From Armillaria gallica (Eukaryota > Basidiomycota > Agaricomycetes > Agaricales > Physalacriaceae): DNA of 64,000 nt. Of this stretch, positions 1 through 11,411 are shown in pieces. Position 1 is the stretch's first letter. Each line of letters begins with the position of its first letter. A program made the position numbers and the translations under genes. The notes under the pieces are model-generated. The model ran no database searches, was not told where the DNA came from, and was given only the letters and a program-made list of their open reading frames with translations. Location of the stretch: NCBI GenBank assembly GCA_037576215.1, contig JBANDB010000003.1:558001-622000 (forward strand), given 5' to 3'.

Positions 1-395
1 GTGATCCCCAAAATGACCATCGACTGTCACAGGTCAACGTTTCAAATTTTAACATTCAATCGGTATGCGAACGGATGTAATTTCACTGTCGACATTCACA
101 GATGGTTCGAAAGGGATTTACTCGCAAAGGGCTGGCCGCTCTGTCCCACAGGGAGCAGGACCAGCCATGACCCGGGCTTCGAACTTCTCCTTCGGTGTGT
201 GTCCTTATCGCTCGTGTTTGATTACGCGCTAATTCGCATCTCCTCAGGATGTATTACTGCTTATTTACATAATGCCCCCTTCCTACACTGCGACGCTCAC
301 TCGAATCCGATTAGAGGTGTTAACGTGTATTCGCGCAACCCAAAATCTGCCTAAGCTAGGTCCAAACCACTCTTTATCAGCATCCACCATTATCC
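1..395 (+). promoter_or_regulatory. 5' flank of oxidase A, inverted match to the flank of oxidase B
   Basis: No coding sequence is visible. Read on the plus strand, this stretch matches the minus strand of about 9407-9893 over most of its length, starting with GTGATCC and passing through a shared GTATGCGAACGG. It therefore belongs to the same inverted duplication as oxidases A and B and probably carries the promoter of A. No canonical TATA box is obvious; the best AT-rich stretch is near 262-272. Confidence 0.55.
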
Positions 396-2317
396 ATGCT
401 TTCTGTTGCCCTTACCTTAGGTCTTGTGTGGAGCGCCTTTGGGATCGACTCCCCTGCCGGACTCGATACATCCATTGCATGTCAGCGCATCGCAGCCGAG
501 GTCTCGAATGCAACAGAAGTCTACTACCCTGGTTCGTGATACTCGTCTTTTTGGCTATCGCCTTTTTTGAATAGAAACAGGATCCTTTTCGTACGATGCG
601 GACAACAAACACTATGTCAATTCAAGCTCTCAAAGATCAATCTGCAGTGTAGAACCCGGATCCGTCGAAGACGTTGGAACTATTGTTTGTATCAAATTCG
701 TGCTCATTCCCTTCTTGGCTTGACACGCGTGTTTCTACAAGCTACGCGTACTAGGCGAGACACGAACATACTTCGGGGTGTGTTCTTAGAAGCCCATATC
801 TTCTGATGACGCTGACTGTTACTCTTATCTCAGGTTAAAGGTGGTGGGCATGCTGCCAATCCGGGGTTCTCGTCTACAACTGGCGTCCAGATCGCTATGA
901 CACGCTTCAAGGATGTCACATACGACCCGAAGACCCAGACGGCGGTCATTGGTGCCGGTAATATCTGGGGTGACGTCTACGAATTCCTGAACCCCCAAGG
1001 TGTCAATGTCCTTGGAGGGAGAGTATCAGGGGTAGGTGTGACTGGCTTCACTCTTGGTATTGGTATGTACATGCTGATGAAATCTTGCCTGTGTCCTAAC
1101 GATTCGCTCCTGAAGGGTATTCGTGGCACAGCAACCAGTACGGTCTCGCCATTGATAACGTGGTTGCGTATGAGCTGGTTATGCCTAATGGTAAGGTTAC
1201 GACTGTGACTGCAACCACCGATCGAGACCTGATCTTTTCGCTGAAGGTGCGTCTGATTAGGCCCGGTATACTTCTATTCCTAACATACTTTCTCGTATAG
1301 GGAGGGGGCAACAACTTTGGCATCGTTACACGGTTTACACTGAAGACGTTCCCACAGAGTAACATCTGGGTCTGTGGGCTCGCTAAATTTTGGTGTCGTC
1401 TATAAATCAAACTATCTCTGCAGGGTGGAACCACTGTGTACCCCGCCACTGTGATATCAGCTTTCACTGCAGCGGCGGCCAAATTCTCTTCCGAGGTTAC
1501 TGATCCCAAAGCTGCGATGCTTATTACGTTTGAGTATGCTGCGCGACAGGTAAACCATGGTGTTCGGGTTATTTCGAGGTACTGAACGGTGTCGTCTACA
1601 GATTGTCCTTGTAACGACCATGGTGTATGACGGCCCGATTCCTCCTCGTGGTATCTTTGACGACTTCTTGAACATGACAAGCCTCCGCCTGGATGTTAAG
1701 GAGCGGTCATTTATCGACCTAATCAATTCCATGCCGTCAAAAGTTACACCACGGTCCGTGGATACCTTTTTTAACTATCCGCCTAGTGGCGCTGAATTGA
1801 TTTACTCACCAGAATCATATTTAATGATATCCCGGTGTCCAACTATTCCAAACATACCATCGATAGTCTCGTCGAAGAACTGAAGGTGCGGTGATTCTTT
1901 ACGTGATTCCCGTTCATCTGTGCTGAGGATCAATATCAGCACTGGGGCGAGAAATTAGTCTTCGATAACAACGCCTATGTTACGTATACCCTTGAACCTT
2001 TCCTTCCTACACTTTTTGATCACGCGGGAACGGGGTCCTCTGCGTATCCGGGCTCGCGGGAGCGTCTCGTCCTTCCCACTGAGGTCAACCTGGGGTGGGT
2101 ATCGGAGAGCGAAGACGGCGTGTTCCACGATGCTGCGAGAGAGATGACGCAGAAGCTCGGGATGGTGAGTACATCGAGGGACCCGAACTATGCGATGTAT
2201 GGTACTCCGGTGGTGGATATGTATGGTGAGGAGGGGCTGGAGAGGATGCAAGATACGAGGGTAAGGGTAGATCCTGATGGTGTCATGCAGCTGACGGGAG
2301 GGTTTAAAGTGTTTTGA
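396..2317 (+). CDS. Oxidase A: secreted FAD-linked oxidase, BBE-like (intact)
   Basis: Ten exons can be joined without a stop: 396-531, 581-684, 742-777, 834-1062, 1116-1246, 1301-1369, 1424-1549, 1602-1753, 1813-1885 and 1940-2317. They give about 477 residues. The start is the ATG opening a hydrophobic signal peptide (MLSVALTLGLVWSAFG). The FAD-binding PCMH core has KGGGHAANPGFSSTTG; its His is the expected site of 8-alpha flavin attachment. This is followed by TAVIGAGNIWGDVYEFLN and GGRVSGVGVTGFTLG. The Cys that makes a second flavin bond in plant BBE is not seen. The C terminus matches a BBE domain (PNYAMYGTPVVDMYGEEG) and ends TGGFKVF. Known family chemistry is flavin-dependent oxidation of alcohols, sugars or alkaloids with oxygen; the substrate here is unknown. 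It is convergent with oxidase B, with two other genes between them. Confidence 0.88.
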
Positions 2318-2825
2318 AGTGTTTTGACTTTGGAATATCGAACGTATTTGGACCAGTTTCGAACGGTGTGGACCTCAATAGCCTTGGTCAAGTCGTCTTT
2401 TCAGGCTCTAGATGATGGTCCTCGTCAAGGACCTGAACATATTTGAAGGATAAAAGATACTGCGACGTGGAAGGAGCCGCAAGATTGAGGCTGATGTGCT
2501 CGATGTCGGCTTTGCCAGCCTTCGGGTAAATGCAGAGATTACAGAAAAACCTTGCTCTTTTCGGCCTGTGCTTATTGTCATTGAGAGGATGTTCGACATT
2601 CGTGAATTCAAATCACAGCCAAAGCAAGTGTTCCGCATAAGGGTCCTTCGGTCGCTGCTGACTGGGCTTTCGAGGATAGTTAGGCGTTGATGGAGACGGA
2701 GGGCATAGATAATGTGGCTTTATATACAGAATCTCCCTGATCCCAACGTGGACAAGTTTTGGTAAAAAGTCGCAGCGGGACGGCCGAGGGCTAAAATAAA
2801 AATAAAAGAATGGCGAACAAAGTGC
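2318..2825. other. Intergenic, no recognisable gene
   Basis: A 64-codon open frame at 2496-2690 extends upstream past a TAA to an ATG near 2415. It has no family resemblance, signal peptide or paralogue in the window, so I do not call it a gene. The stretch follows oxidase A and ends at a 140-bp repeat. Confidence 0.4.
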
Positions 2826-2966
2826 CAATTTCAATGGTATCTAAGCAATACGAGCGTCGTATCTACCCTAAAATAAATCAGAAACGTTTACCAGCTGCAG
2901 TGAGACGCGTTATCTGGTCGATGAAAGATCGTGGGAATTTTGGACGCGTTGTTGATGACTGGAGTT
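2826..2966 (+). repeat. Direct repeat copy 1 (pairs with 5670-5806)
   Basis: About 140 bp matches 5670-5806 in the same orientation, sharing ACGAGCGTCGTA, TACCCTAAAAT and GTGGGAATTTTGGACG. The two copies bracket the MYND and hydrolase genes. Its last 40 bp (CGTGGGAATTTTGGACGCG) also recur, inverted and diverged, near 10335-10370 and 19615-19655. Confidence 0.7.
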
Positions 2967-3013
2967 GACGCAGACACCCCGCATCCACGCGACGTCTATC
3001 CTCCCGAAAATTC

Positions 3014-4070
3014 GTGCTGTCGATGACGATGGATGACTTTGAGACGTCAAAAGGCATCATCTCGCTTTGTGCGTCCTATCTCTCCGGGGCGTTCGCGGAT
3101 CAATTCACATGGGTAGGAGAGGCTCTTCAGGCCCATCTGCTCTTATCCATCATGAAATGCCAACCGTACTTTATGCTCGCCGGAGGAGGGCATACGCCTA
3201 ATCTCACGACGAGTAATACGCTCAATGATGTGCTGGTGTATCTTTTCAATGAGGTTGTCATTCTGTTATTCGGGCTGATCTACGGCAGGCCACTAGGGCC
3301 ATACGCGAGGTGGAGTGGCATCCATTTTTACTGGAAAAGGGCATTGAGAAGGACGTGCCCGAGCTCTGGGAAGCGTGGGCAAGATTAAAAAAGGCGGTAG
3401 GCACTCGTATGGAAATGAGAAAGAATTATCTTTGGAGGGACAAAGCGGAGTGCATGAATGCGGAGGTGCGTTACTTTCATGACATGTTTGAGCTGGTCCG
3501 TCTGAGCTCAATTTCCAGTGTCCTTTACCTCCGCAAGTAACTCCTGAAGCTTGAAGCCACATTCCCTCCGCTCAAGAAGTGTGTAGGATGCTGCTATGCA
3601 TATTACTGCTCTAGAAAATTCCAGAAGGAGGCATGGAACAGCGGGCATCGAGAGATTTGTACTCACATAACTAAGAATCGGAAAAGTAAAATTATATTCT
3701 TCAAGATGAACACAGTACTCATGTTATTTTGCTCAATAGAGGGACATCCGCCGCATATGAACCCACGAGATGGTGCTTTCCTTTCGTACCTTGTAAAGTG
3801 CGATATGAAGAGGAACCCTAATCATATCAAAACTCTGAAGAAAGAGTATAGACAATCACATCCGGCCGATAATCTCCCCTTGTAGTCGTCGTCAACTATC
3901 TTGTTGTGCCTAGGACGTTCAGCGTGTTTTCGGCATCGGTGTGTAAGGGGAAGCCCGATTATGATCAGCATGTCGCAGACGCGAGAGCGGAAGAGGGACA
4001 GCTTGTTTTTCTATCTGTTCTCCATGAGCCGAACGTTTCACATGAGCTGATACTTATACGTGGCATTTGA
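3014..4070 (+). pseudogene. MYND zinc-finger protein, damaged
   Basis: This has the layout of the large agaricomycete MYND family: a helical region, then a C-terminal zinc finger. The N-terminal part starts near 3014 (MTMDDFETSKGIISLC). A short intron around 3255-3290 leads to ATRAIREVEWHPFLLEKG. After a second intron comes the MYND signature KCVGCCYAYYCSRKFQ, continuing EAWNSGHREIC at about 3574-3654. The spacing of Cys, Cys, Tyr-Cys, Gln, Trp, His and Cys fits a MYND finger. Downstream a beta-rich tail ends VSHELILIRGI before a TGA at 4068-4070. Frame changes near 3540 and 3885 are not explained by good introns, so the gene is probably decayed, or has introns I could not place. MYND domains usually bind proline-rich peptides; the role of this family is unknown. 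Confidence 0.66.
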
Positions 4071-4168
4071 AGGACATCACGGAATGGTACACTATTCGAT
4101 TCGGCACCGACGAGTGCTGAGGATATCGATATCTATAAAAGTTGTTTACTGAGGAACCATAATAACTA

Positions 4169-5477
4169 TTATGTCGTAAGGCCTTTCACCGTTGCCTCCA
4201 TATACGCTTTGGGATCATCCCAGTGGACCTAGAGACGTGAATGTAAATCAATCCGGACCTGAACAACGAACAAGGTCGACGTACGAAATGGTTTGCTCCT
4301 GGGATCTCGATATAGCGGATCGGCCGCTTGGGAGCGAGGCGCTTGTTCTCAAAAAATGCCCACGCGCAGTACCAGGGCGACGCAGTACAAAACTGATGTA
4401 CAATTTCCAGCTTTGGCAGAATCTTCTTGATCGCCTCTTCGTCGTATAGCGCTGTCTCGGTCTGCTGCCTGATGGTGGGTTGCATCGGAGGGAAATACCT
4501 GATTTGGCAGACACTAATGGGTCAATCAATGGTCGGGGAGGCGAAGAAGACGCACATGGGAAATTCCATCCTTCCAGCTGCCTCGCCGTCAAAGCCAACC
4601 TTCATGTCATCTGGCGTCATGTTCTCGATTGAAGGACGTGTACCACGCTTGCTGAAGTCAAGCCCGTCTGGGGAACGCGACGCAAGATCCGGGTGGTCAT
4701 AGTACGTGCTGACCCAGTATCCAAAGTTAGCAAACATCGCTTCAGTTGTCTTGAGCTCGGGATCATTGAACGGGTTATATCTTTCTGGTGGTTGATCGTA
4801 TCCGAAAGCGAGATGAGGCGGGTCTGACGAAAAATGAGAAAACTGAAAGTCCAGATAGAAGGGAAGAACTGGCCGTAGAAGATCATCTGTCGGAAGTAAG
4901 GCTCCAACGCGTCGTAGGTCTCTGCGGGTATAACTTCCGGGTGGGAAAGAATGGCGAGGGGACTGAAAACAGAGTCAGTATCAATATGTGACGGCAAAAT
5001 TTAGAAGCGGCGACCATACGTCGCAGTCCCAAAACTCCATCCAATGGTAGCCAATCCTCCAGACTTGCCGTCGGCGCCGATCTTGGGAATATCGTTGGTC
5101 TTGATAAACCAAGCCAGGAAGTACGCCGATTCGGATCCCAGGCGCTGTAAAAATTCTGTCTTCCCCTCTCTTAGCTCTGCGAGTTCCTCGTCACCATACT
5201 TCGTTGAGCCGGCATAGCCACGCCTATTCAGGATGACGAGACGCAGATTATTTTCCGCTGCCATCGGGCGGAGCTTATGGAAGGTATCTAAATAGACGGA
5301 GAAATGAGATATACGCGACATCGAGCATCAGAAGAAAAACTTACTGCCCGTGAAGGCGCTTCCGTGGAAGATGACAACAGTGGTGTAGTCAGTAGACCCC
5401 GCGACTGGCCCGCTGTCGGTGAAGAAGAGCTCTGTGCCATTGGCGTCCACAGGACCAACACCGGTTGTATACGACAT
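4169..5477 (-). CDS. Alpha/beta hydrolase, possibly inactivated by one in-frame TGA
   Basis: The gene begins MSYTTGVGPVDANGTELF and runs through several introns to DDPKAYMEATVKGLTT. The N terminus carries TTVVIFHGSAFTG (oxyanion-hole HG), followed by LRLVILNRRGYAGSTKYG. The nucleophile elbow is GWSFG, with Ser as the expected catalytic residue, coded in the exon ending near 5030. The C-terminal IEIPGANHFVHWDDP supplies the catalytic His. The cap exon ending MEFPMCVFFASPTID runs into TGA at 4522-4524, and the same frame continues to ALYDEEAIKKILPKLEIVH. A cryptic intron could skip the TGA but leaves a frame problem. I therefore give it as one gene with a probable nonsense mutation. It is convergent with the MYND gene, about 100 bp away. 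Substrate is not predictable. Confidence 0.8.
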
Positions 5478-5669
5478 AGAGATCAAAAGAGGGGGGTGCA
5501 AAGTTGGTGATAAATCATGGCCGTCGACTGGAATATTAATAAGGTAGACCCAGGTCGCGTGATCATTATGACATGACCAAATTGAGCTAACCAGTTGCAG
5601 ATAGGTGGCTCTGGATATCGAATGCCGAAGGTTAAGATTAGAAAAATAGAAGAACAGTAAGCGGGCTAT

Positions 5670-5806
5670 TGATTCAATGATATCCCAGCCATACGAGCGT
5701 CGTACCTACCCTAAAATTAACCAGAAACGTCTTGCAGCTAATGGGACGCGTCGTCTGATCGATGAAAGACCGTGGGAATTTTGGACGTGTTGTTGATGGC
5801 TGTTGA
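5670..5806 (+). repeat. Direct repeat copy 2 (pairs with 2826-2966)
   Basis: This matches 2826-2966 at roughly 85 percent by eye, in the same orientation. It lies about 190 bp beyond the hydrolase start codon. No open frame is conserved between the copies, so it looks like a non-coding repeat. Confidence 0.68.
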
Positions 5807-6216
5807 CATTGACCTGACCATCCAGCTGGCAGCGACGAACTTCTCCCGACCCGCGCTGCAGTCACTTTCCGCAGTCGAGCTCCGACATTAGGCAGAAGGT
5901 GGAGGATTTTTTCTACAAAGGCGTGCTGGCTGGTGAGTCAGTGAACCCTTGCGAAGTGTTGATTTCTTCTAAACAGCAAGGAAAGCTCACAGGTATTACA
6001 GTAAAAGCCCGACAATCAGCACGGACGACCTCAATCACCCACTCTAGCACGCGCTTCCTTGCAAACAACGATCACTAGCATCGAGCAGGAAGTAAGAGCA
6101 ATGGAAGCGCAGGACTACGAGCGGTCAGCCGAGTTGGGTAATCTCGCGTTGATACGCGTGTAATGCATTCCGTCATTGTCGTACGAATGACGTCGACTGT
6201 GGCTGCGCTGTCCTCA
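5807..6216. other. Intergenic, no gene seen
   Basis: No conserved frame and no paralogue elsewhere in the window. The right end is the upstream region of the small secreted protein gene. Confidence 0.4.
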
Positions 6217-6219
6217 GGG

Positions 6220-6230
6220 TATAAAAGGGC
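6220..6230 (+). promoter_or_regulatory. TATA box of small secreted protein gene
   Basis: GTATAAAAGGG lies about 90 bp upstream of the ATG at 6317. It is followed by a pyrimidine-rich leader (CAACTCTTCCCTCTACTCCC), typical of strongly expressed basidiomycete genes. Confidence 0.7.
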
Positions 6231-6316
6231 GCGAGGATTCCACAACCCACATCGCCCAACTCTTCCCTCTACTCCCATCATCTCCACGCTCTCTAGTCCA
6301 ACTCCGTACCATCACT

Positions 6317-6715
6317 ATGCTCTTCACCGTCAACGTTGCCGCCGTCGTTACGCTCGCTCTCGCCATGTCCGCATACGCGGCGCCAATTGAGGGGCCGTCA
6401 CCTTCCAACCCCGCAGCTCCCGCTGTAAGTTAACTTTGCTCTGCGCTGTTGTATTCTGACGACAAGAACAGGCCGGCGCACCGGTCCCCCGCGACCTCCC
6501 TTCATCACCGGCACCGGGCAGCCACGACCCCAGCGTGAGATTCAACCAGTCCCAAGACAGCAGCCCCAGCTATATCGAAGCCAAAGGCAATGACAACCAC
6601 TCGAAGCGTAACCACATCGACGACTTCAAGAAGCACGCCGGCAACGTTGAAGGTATGTTTACTTCTGCACAGCACAGCACTTCTCTGATCAATAATGTTC
6701 GCAGGAACTCTGTAA
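6317..6715 (+). CDS. Small secreted protein, about 99 residues
   Basis: Three exons (6317-6424, 6472-6652, 6705-6715) with GTAAGT and GTATGT donors and CAG acceptors give about 99 residues. The first 22 residues are a clear signal peptide ending at an Ala-Tyr-Ala-Ala cleavage region (MLFTVNVAAVVTLALAMSAY). The mature part is Pro-, Ser- and Asn-rich with no cysteine (PIEGPSPSNPAAPA, then DSSPSYIEAKGNDN). It ends in a short basic-acidic segment (KRNHIDDFKKHAGNVEG). There is no domain I recognise. Length, signal peptide and strong promoter fit the broad class of fungal small secreted proteins. The last exon is tiny, so an alternative third exon is possible. Confidence 0.65.
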
Positions 6716-7483
6716 ACGCGTCGACGTCTGAGCGCGAGCTGTTGAAGTGGACCTCTAGTTTTGAGTATGTTTGGCGCTCCTCTAGGTCGCTCGTTACTTG
6801 TTGCACGTGTTTTCGTTGTACATCAGTCTTTATATATCGTAGCATCCTTTTATTAAAGTGGCCTTGAACGGACAACGCCCGGGTAATCGACGTAAGAATC
6901 TAGTTCGAAAGATCAACGAATGGATAAGCGCAGACCATCCTTGGGGACGTGACGGGCAGTTATAGCAGATTTCAATCACAGTCTGAGAATGCAGTTGGGG
7001 AAGATGCAAGTGGCGGATGAGAATGGTTGCCTTGACGTGTCCAGCTTCTTTATCCCAGGAGACGCATTTGCCGAGCGGATGAACCGGCGTTGGAAAATGG
7101 GGCTATGTGCACGTAGGCCGTCGAAACAAGGGTTTGTTATGGTCCTTTGCGTCGAGCAATTACGGTCCGGTAGAAGCAACGCATTCGCTCTTCGCAGCTG
7201 GCGTGCAGAAGACGGTCGCATCAGCTGATTCAAGCAAGTTCTGCCACATTCGGAGGTGATATGGACCACTGGGCATTGCGGTACCGGGGTGGCAGTGATC
7301 TAGTGCACGAACTCGGCTAGTAACCCGCGGTTCCCATTGGGTTACGCACCAAACAAACCTTCTTGGGCACAGGCACGATGCTTTGAAGGTCTCGCGACGC
7401 TTATTACCGGTCTATAGACAAACTGGTTTCGATACTATGAATAATCAGTACACGTCTACCGAAATAGCAAACAATACATTTCA
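6716..7483. other. Intergenic, no recognisable gene
   Basis: A 79-codon plus-strand frame starts at 6989 (MQLGKMQVADENGCLDV) but shows no known motif, intron or paralogue. The rest is unassigned sequence between convergent genes. Confidence 0.35.
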
Positions 7484-9406
7484 CTATACTTTGAACCCTC
7501 CCGTCAACTGCATAACACCATCAGGATCTACCCTTTCCCTCGTAGTCACCATCCTCTTCAGCCCCTCCTCACCATACATATCCACCACCGGAGTACCAAA
7601 GATCGCATAATTCGGGTACCTCGGTGCACCCGCCATCCCCAGCTTCTACGTCATCTCTCTCGCAGCGTCGTAGAACACGCCATCCTTGCTCTCCAATACC
7701 CACCCCAAGCTGATCTGGGTGGGGAGGACGAGACGTTCCCGCGAGCCCGGATACGTAGAGGAACCTTCAGCCGCGTGTTCGAAGAGTGTAGGAAGGAACG
7801 GCTCGAGGTAATAGGTAATAATTTTGGTGCTGTCTAGGTCGAATTTTGCACCCCAGGACTAAAAAAAAGGAGGCTGATCTTCAGTACCGATGAACGGGAA
7901 GAGAGAGCATCATCGCACCTTCATTTCTTCAACAAGACTATCGATGGTGTCTTTGGAATAGTTGGAGGTCGGAATATCATTGTATACGGTTCTGGTGAGT
8001 AGATCAAGTCAGCACCACTATGCGGAGAGTGAAACAGGCATTCACGGACCGTGGTCTAACAATCAGTGCTATTGTCAGACGCGTGGACTCGATTAGGTCA
8101 ACAAAAGTTCGTTCCTTGACATCCAGCTGGAGGCTTGACATATTCAAAAAGGCGTCAAAGATACCATGAGGAGGGACGGGGCCGTCATATACCATGACCG
8201 TCGTGAGGAACATCTATTGACACCGCTCAGCACTTTGACATGACCCAAACACTGTGACCTTACCTGTTGCGCAGCGTACCCAAACGCAATGATCATCGCA
8301 GCTTTAGGATCAGTAACCTCGGAGAAGAATTTCGCCGCCGCTGCAGTAAAAGCTGATCACACAGTGGCGGGGTACAGAGTGGTCCCACCCTGCAGACATA
8401 GTTCAATAATATACCAAAACATGGCGAGCAGACGAACCCAAATGTTACCCTGCGGGAACGTTTTCAAGGTGAACCGTGTAACGATGCCAAAATTGTTGCC
8501 CCCTCCCTATCCGAGCAAGAACGTCAGGGATAGAAGAATGCTGGACGGAGGCACGCGCACCTTCAGCGAAAAGAACAGGTCCGGATCGGAGGACGCAGTG
8601 ACATTTGTCACATTACCATTTGGCATAACCAGCTCATACGCAACCACGTTGTCAATGGCGAGGCCATACTGGTTACTGTGCCACGAGTATCCTTCAGAGG
8701 TGCGAATCATTAGAATACGGGCAAGAACACATACACATATACATACCGCCACCAAGAGTGAAGCCAGCCACACCTATTCCTGATACTCTCCCTCCAAGGA
8801 CATTGACACCTTGGAGGTTCAAGAATTTGTAGACGTCATCCCAGATATTACCGGCACCAATGACCGCTGTCTGGGTATTCGGGTCGTATGTGACATCCTT
8901 GAAGCGGGTCATGGCGATCTGGACGCCAGTTGTAGACGAAAACCCTGGGTTAGAAGCGTGCCCGCCACCTTTAACCTACGATAAACAATGATCAGCATCA
9001 CCAGAGAGACGGGCTTTCTAAGAACACACCCCAAAGGGCATTCGCGTCTGTCCTAGTATACGGAGCTAGAAAGGTAACGTGGCAAACGAAGAAGCGAGTG
9101 AGCCAGCTCGATACGAACAATAATGCCAACGTCTTCGACGGATCCAGGTTCTACGCTGCAGCTTGATATCTGCGAGCTTGAGCTGGCAAAGTGTTTGTTG
9201 TCCACCTCGTACGAGAGGGATCCTGCTTCCATTAAGCAAGGCGATAAACAAAAAAGTGACTTTCACGAACCAGGATAGTAAACATTTGTTGCATTCGAGA
9301 CCTCGGCGGCGATGCGCTGGCATGCAGTGGGTGTAACAAGTTCAGGAGGCGAGTCGAGCGCAAAGGCGGTCCACGCAAGACCTAAGATAAGCGCAGTAGA
9401 AAACAT
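7484..9406 (-). pseudogene. Oxidase B: FAD-linked oxidase pseudogene
   Basis: B is the closest paralogue of A and keeps the same ten-exon structure, including the signal peptide (MFSTALILGLAWTAFALDS), the GGGHASNPGFSSTTG flavin motif and a C terminus ending TGGFKV. Two in-frame stops break it. A TGA at 8357-8359 replaces the ATA codon seen in A inside the exon beginning GGTTLYPATV. A TAG at 7646-7648 replaces the CAG of A in REMTQKLG. The splice sites remain good, so loss of function may be recent. B lies in inverted orientation to A and forms the left edge of tandem unit 1. Confidence 0.85.
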
Positions 9407-9900
9407 GGACAGTGGTGGGTGCTGATGAACAGTAGTTTGGACCTAGTTCGGGCGGCTTTTGGATTACACAACACCTCTAATCGGATTAGAGTGAGCGTCG
9501 CAGTGTAGACATGGGGCATCATGTAAATAAGTAATAGTACATCCTGACGAGATGCGAATCAGCGCAAAATCAAACTTGAACGATAAGGACACGCACGAAA
9601 GGAGAAGTTCGAAACCCAGGCCACGGCGATCGCTCCTTGCAGGCCAAAGCTTTGCAAGTGAAATCTTTCAAACTATCAGTGAATGTCAACAGTAATATTA
9701 CAGCCGTTCGCATACAGGTTGAACGGTGACAGTCTTTGGTCGTTTTGCGGATCACAAATGAAGCATCGGACCTTGTCACAAACCGAGATTTGGGACTTTC
9801 AGGACGTAAAAAGGCGCCCCGAGATCGCCGAAATAAAGTCCTGTCAAAGTCGGCACAACCTAAGTTCGGCCCTGTCAGGCGGTAAGCAAACAACTGCGAA
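9407..9900 (-). promoter_or_regulatory. 5' flank of oxidase B
   Basis: The region upstream of B matches 1-395 in inverted orientation and 17962-18250 in direct orientation. All three contain a conserved stretch around ACATCCTGACGAGATGCGAATC or its variant. No gene is seen. Confidence 0.5.
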
Positions 9901-10673
9901 CGTTGGTACTCACTTCACTAGAGTACCAAGAATTCATAGCCGACCATTAAAGTCCACTTAGAAACGCCCTGCCACAGAATTCTCAGAATTTGCCGGTTCG
10001 CGAAGAATCCTGGTACTGACTGTGAGGGTCTGCATGATGGACGGGATTGTCGATGTGAGCTTTTAAGCTGCTGGAAGCGACAATAATGAGCTTAGACTTG
10101 TTCACATTTTCTAGAAAGCGCTCACCGAGGAACGACTTCAAATTACGGCTCAGTAGTGGTTTCCTACAATGAAATCCATCGATATGCGTCCAATAGAGCA
10201 ATTCATCATACAATGAAAAGGTTTCCTATGTCCAGAGAGGAGTCCGTGAGCTAAGAAGCCAGGGGAAGAGGTGGCAGGAAGAAAGAGGGTACTTATGGAA
10301 GAAGGGAAGGAATGTCAGTAGCTGGTGACATCAACAGTTGTCAACAACGCGTCAAAGTTCCCACGATCTTCAAACATGGACACTTTCCATCAGGCCTTTT
10401 GTCTGCGTAATGCTCTCGTCTCTTTTCGAGGTAGGAACACTTGGATTGCTGACAATAGTTTCGACAATGAGATACATTTTCAGCTCGTTCTCCGTTCTTC
10501 AAACCCTCGGCTCAAATTTCCAACATTGCTTTTACCAAGCTTAAAAGTCAACTTAAATTGGATCAGCAACATTCGATATCCAAAGACATATATATTGCCG
10601 TCTCCACGAACACATATCTATCGCTCAACAAACATTTATCTGTGAAGTCGACGAGCCTCTAGAGCTCTGACCT
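9901..10673. other. Intergenic, repeat remnants
   Basis: The part 10330-10560 resembles 19600-19870 of unit 2 (shared TTTTACCAAGCTTAAAAGTC or variant). It includes an inverted remnant of the small repeat at 2930-2966. No gene is visible. Confidence 0.4.
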
Positions 10674-11347
10674 CTAAGCCTTGGTTTCAGAACTCTTCGA
10701 TTCGTCAACACTGACGTCAACTAGGCTAGCCGTATTTGAGGACGAGCCTTTTTCATCTTCACGAGGAGGGGATAGGTGAGGAGTAGGAAGGGAGGCATGG
10801 TTTGTTGATCCCTTGGTATACGCAGACGTGATGATCCTGCGAATGCTCTGCACGACGCCCTGCATTTTAGGAAGTGCAGTTCGCACCGTGCCAGTCAAAT
10901 ACGCAGTAGGCGGGGGCGCTGGCATATGATGGTCCAAAGACGACGTGGCGGATGTCATGGCAGACGGAGGCAAGAAGTCGCTGAACGTCAACTTCAGAGC
11001 GGGACTAGTGGACTCGACAGGCTTCGGACATTCTCCATCTGTGAGAATGTATATAATCATCGAAGTGGAAGGGAAAGAAAGAGGTGACGAACCTGAAAAG
11101 GCCCCAGGCCTATCCGTCGATGCAGAGAAAGCGACCGGCGTCAGGGTACCGTAATCTTCGCCGGGCGTGCTTCGATACAGCTTCCCATGTTTGTCCGTGA
11201 AAGTATACCGCATGGTATCTGCATCATATCCTATCCTTTTAAAGCCTTCCGGGAGGCGGAACGAATCCTGACCAAAACAAACAGAATTAGCAATGCCACG
11301 GTCTACTACTGCGTACACACCTCAGCGTGCTGCGACCAACGAGGCAT
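10674..11347 (-). CDS. Gene X1: intracellular protein with YDADTxxYTF motif, CBM50-associated type
   Basis: Three exons (11347-11321, 11267-11093, 11038-10674) join to exactly 189 codons, giving 188 residues. The start MPRWSQHAE was chosen because a TATA box lies 57 bp upstream and the frame passes cleanly through the first splice. The recognisable segment is RLPEGFKRIGYDADTMRYTF, continuing TDKHGKLYRSTPGEDYGTL. I recall this segment from small agaricomycete proteins often labelled CBM50/LysM-related, although no LysM repeat is present here. The C-terminal half is Pro/Ser/Thr-rich and looks disordered (SLPTPHLSPPREDEKG). There is no signal peptide. The second copy at 19972-20643 keeps the same structure, which supports a real gene. 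Function is unknown. Confidence 0.75.
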
Positions 11348-11403
11348 TTTCGATCAGCGTATTAACGACAGACTATGTTGTTCTTCAGAGGCTCATATCA
11401 ACG

Positions 11404-11411
11404 GCTTTATA
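11404..11411 (-). promoter_or_regulatory. TATA box of gene X1
   Basis: On the minus strand this reads CTATAAAG, 57 bp before the start codon. The same box at the same distance precedes X2 (20700-20707). Confidence 0.6.

Noticed and set aside
1096..1732. Minus-strand frames of 91-194 codons across oxidase A
   Set aside because: They run against well-supported exons and introns of oxidase A and are not conserved as frames in C or D.
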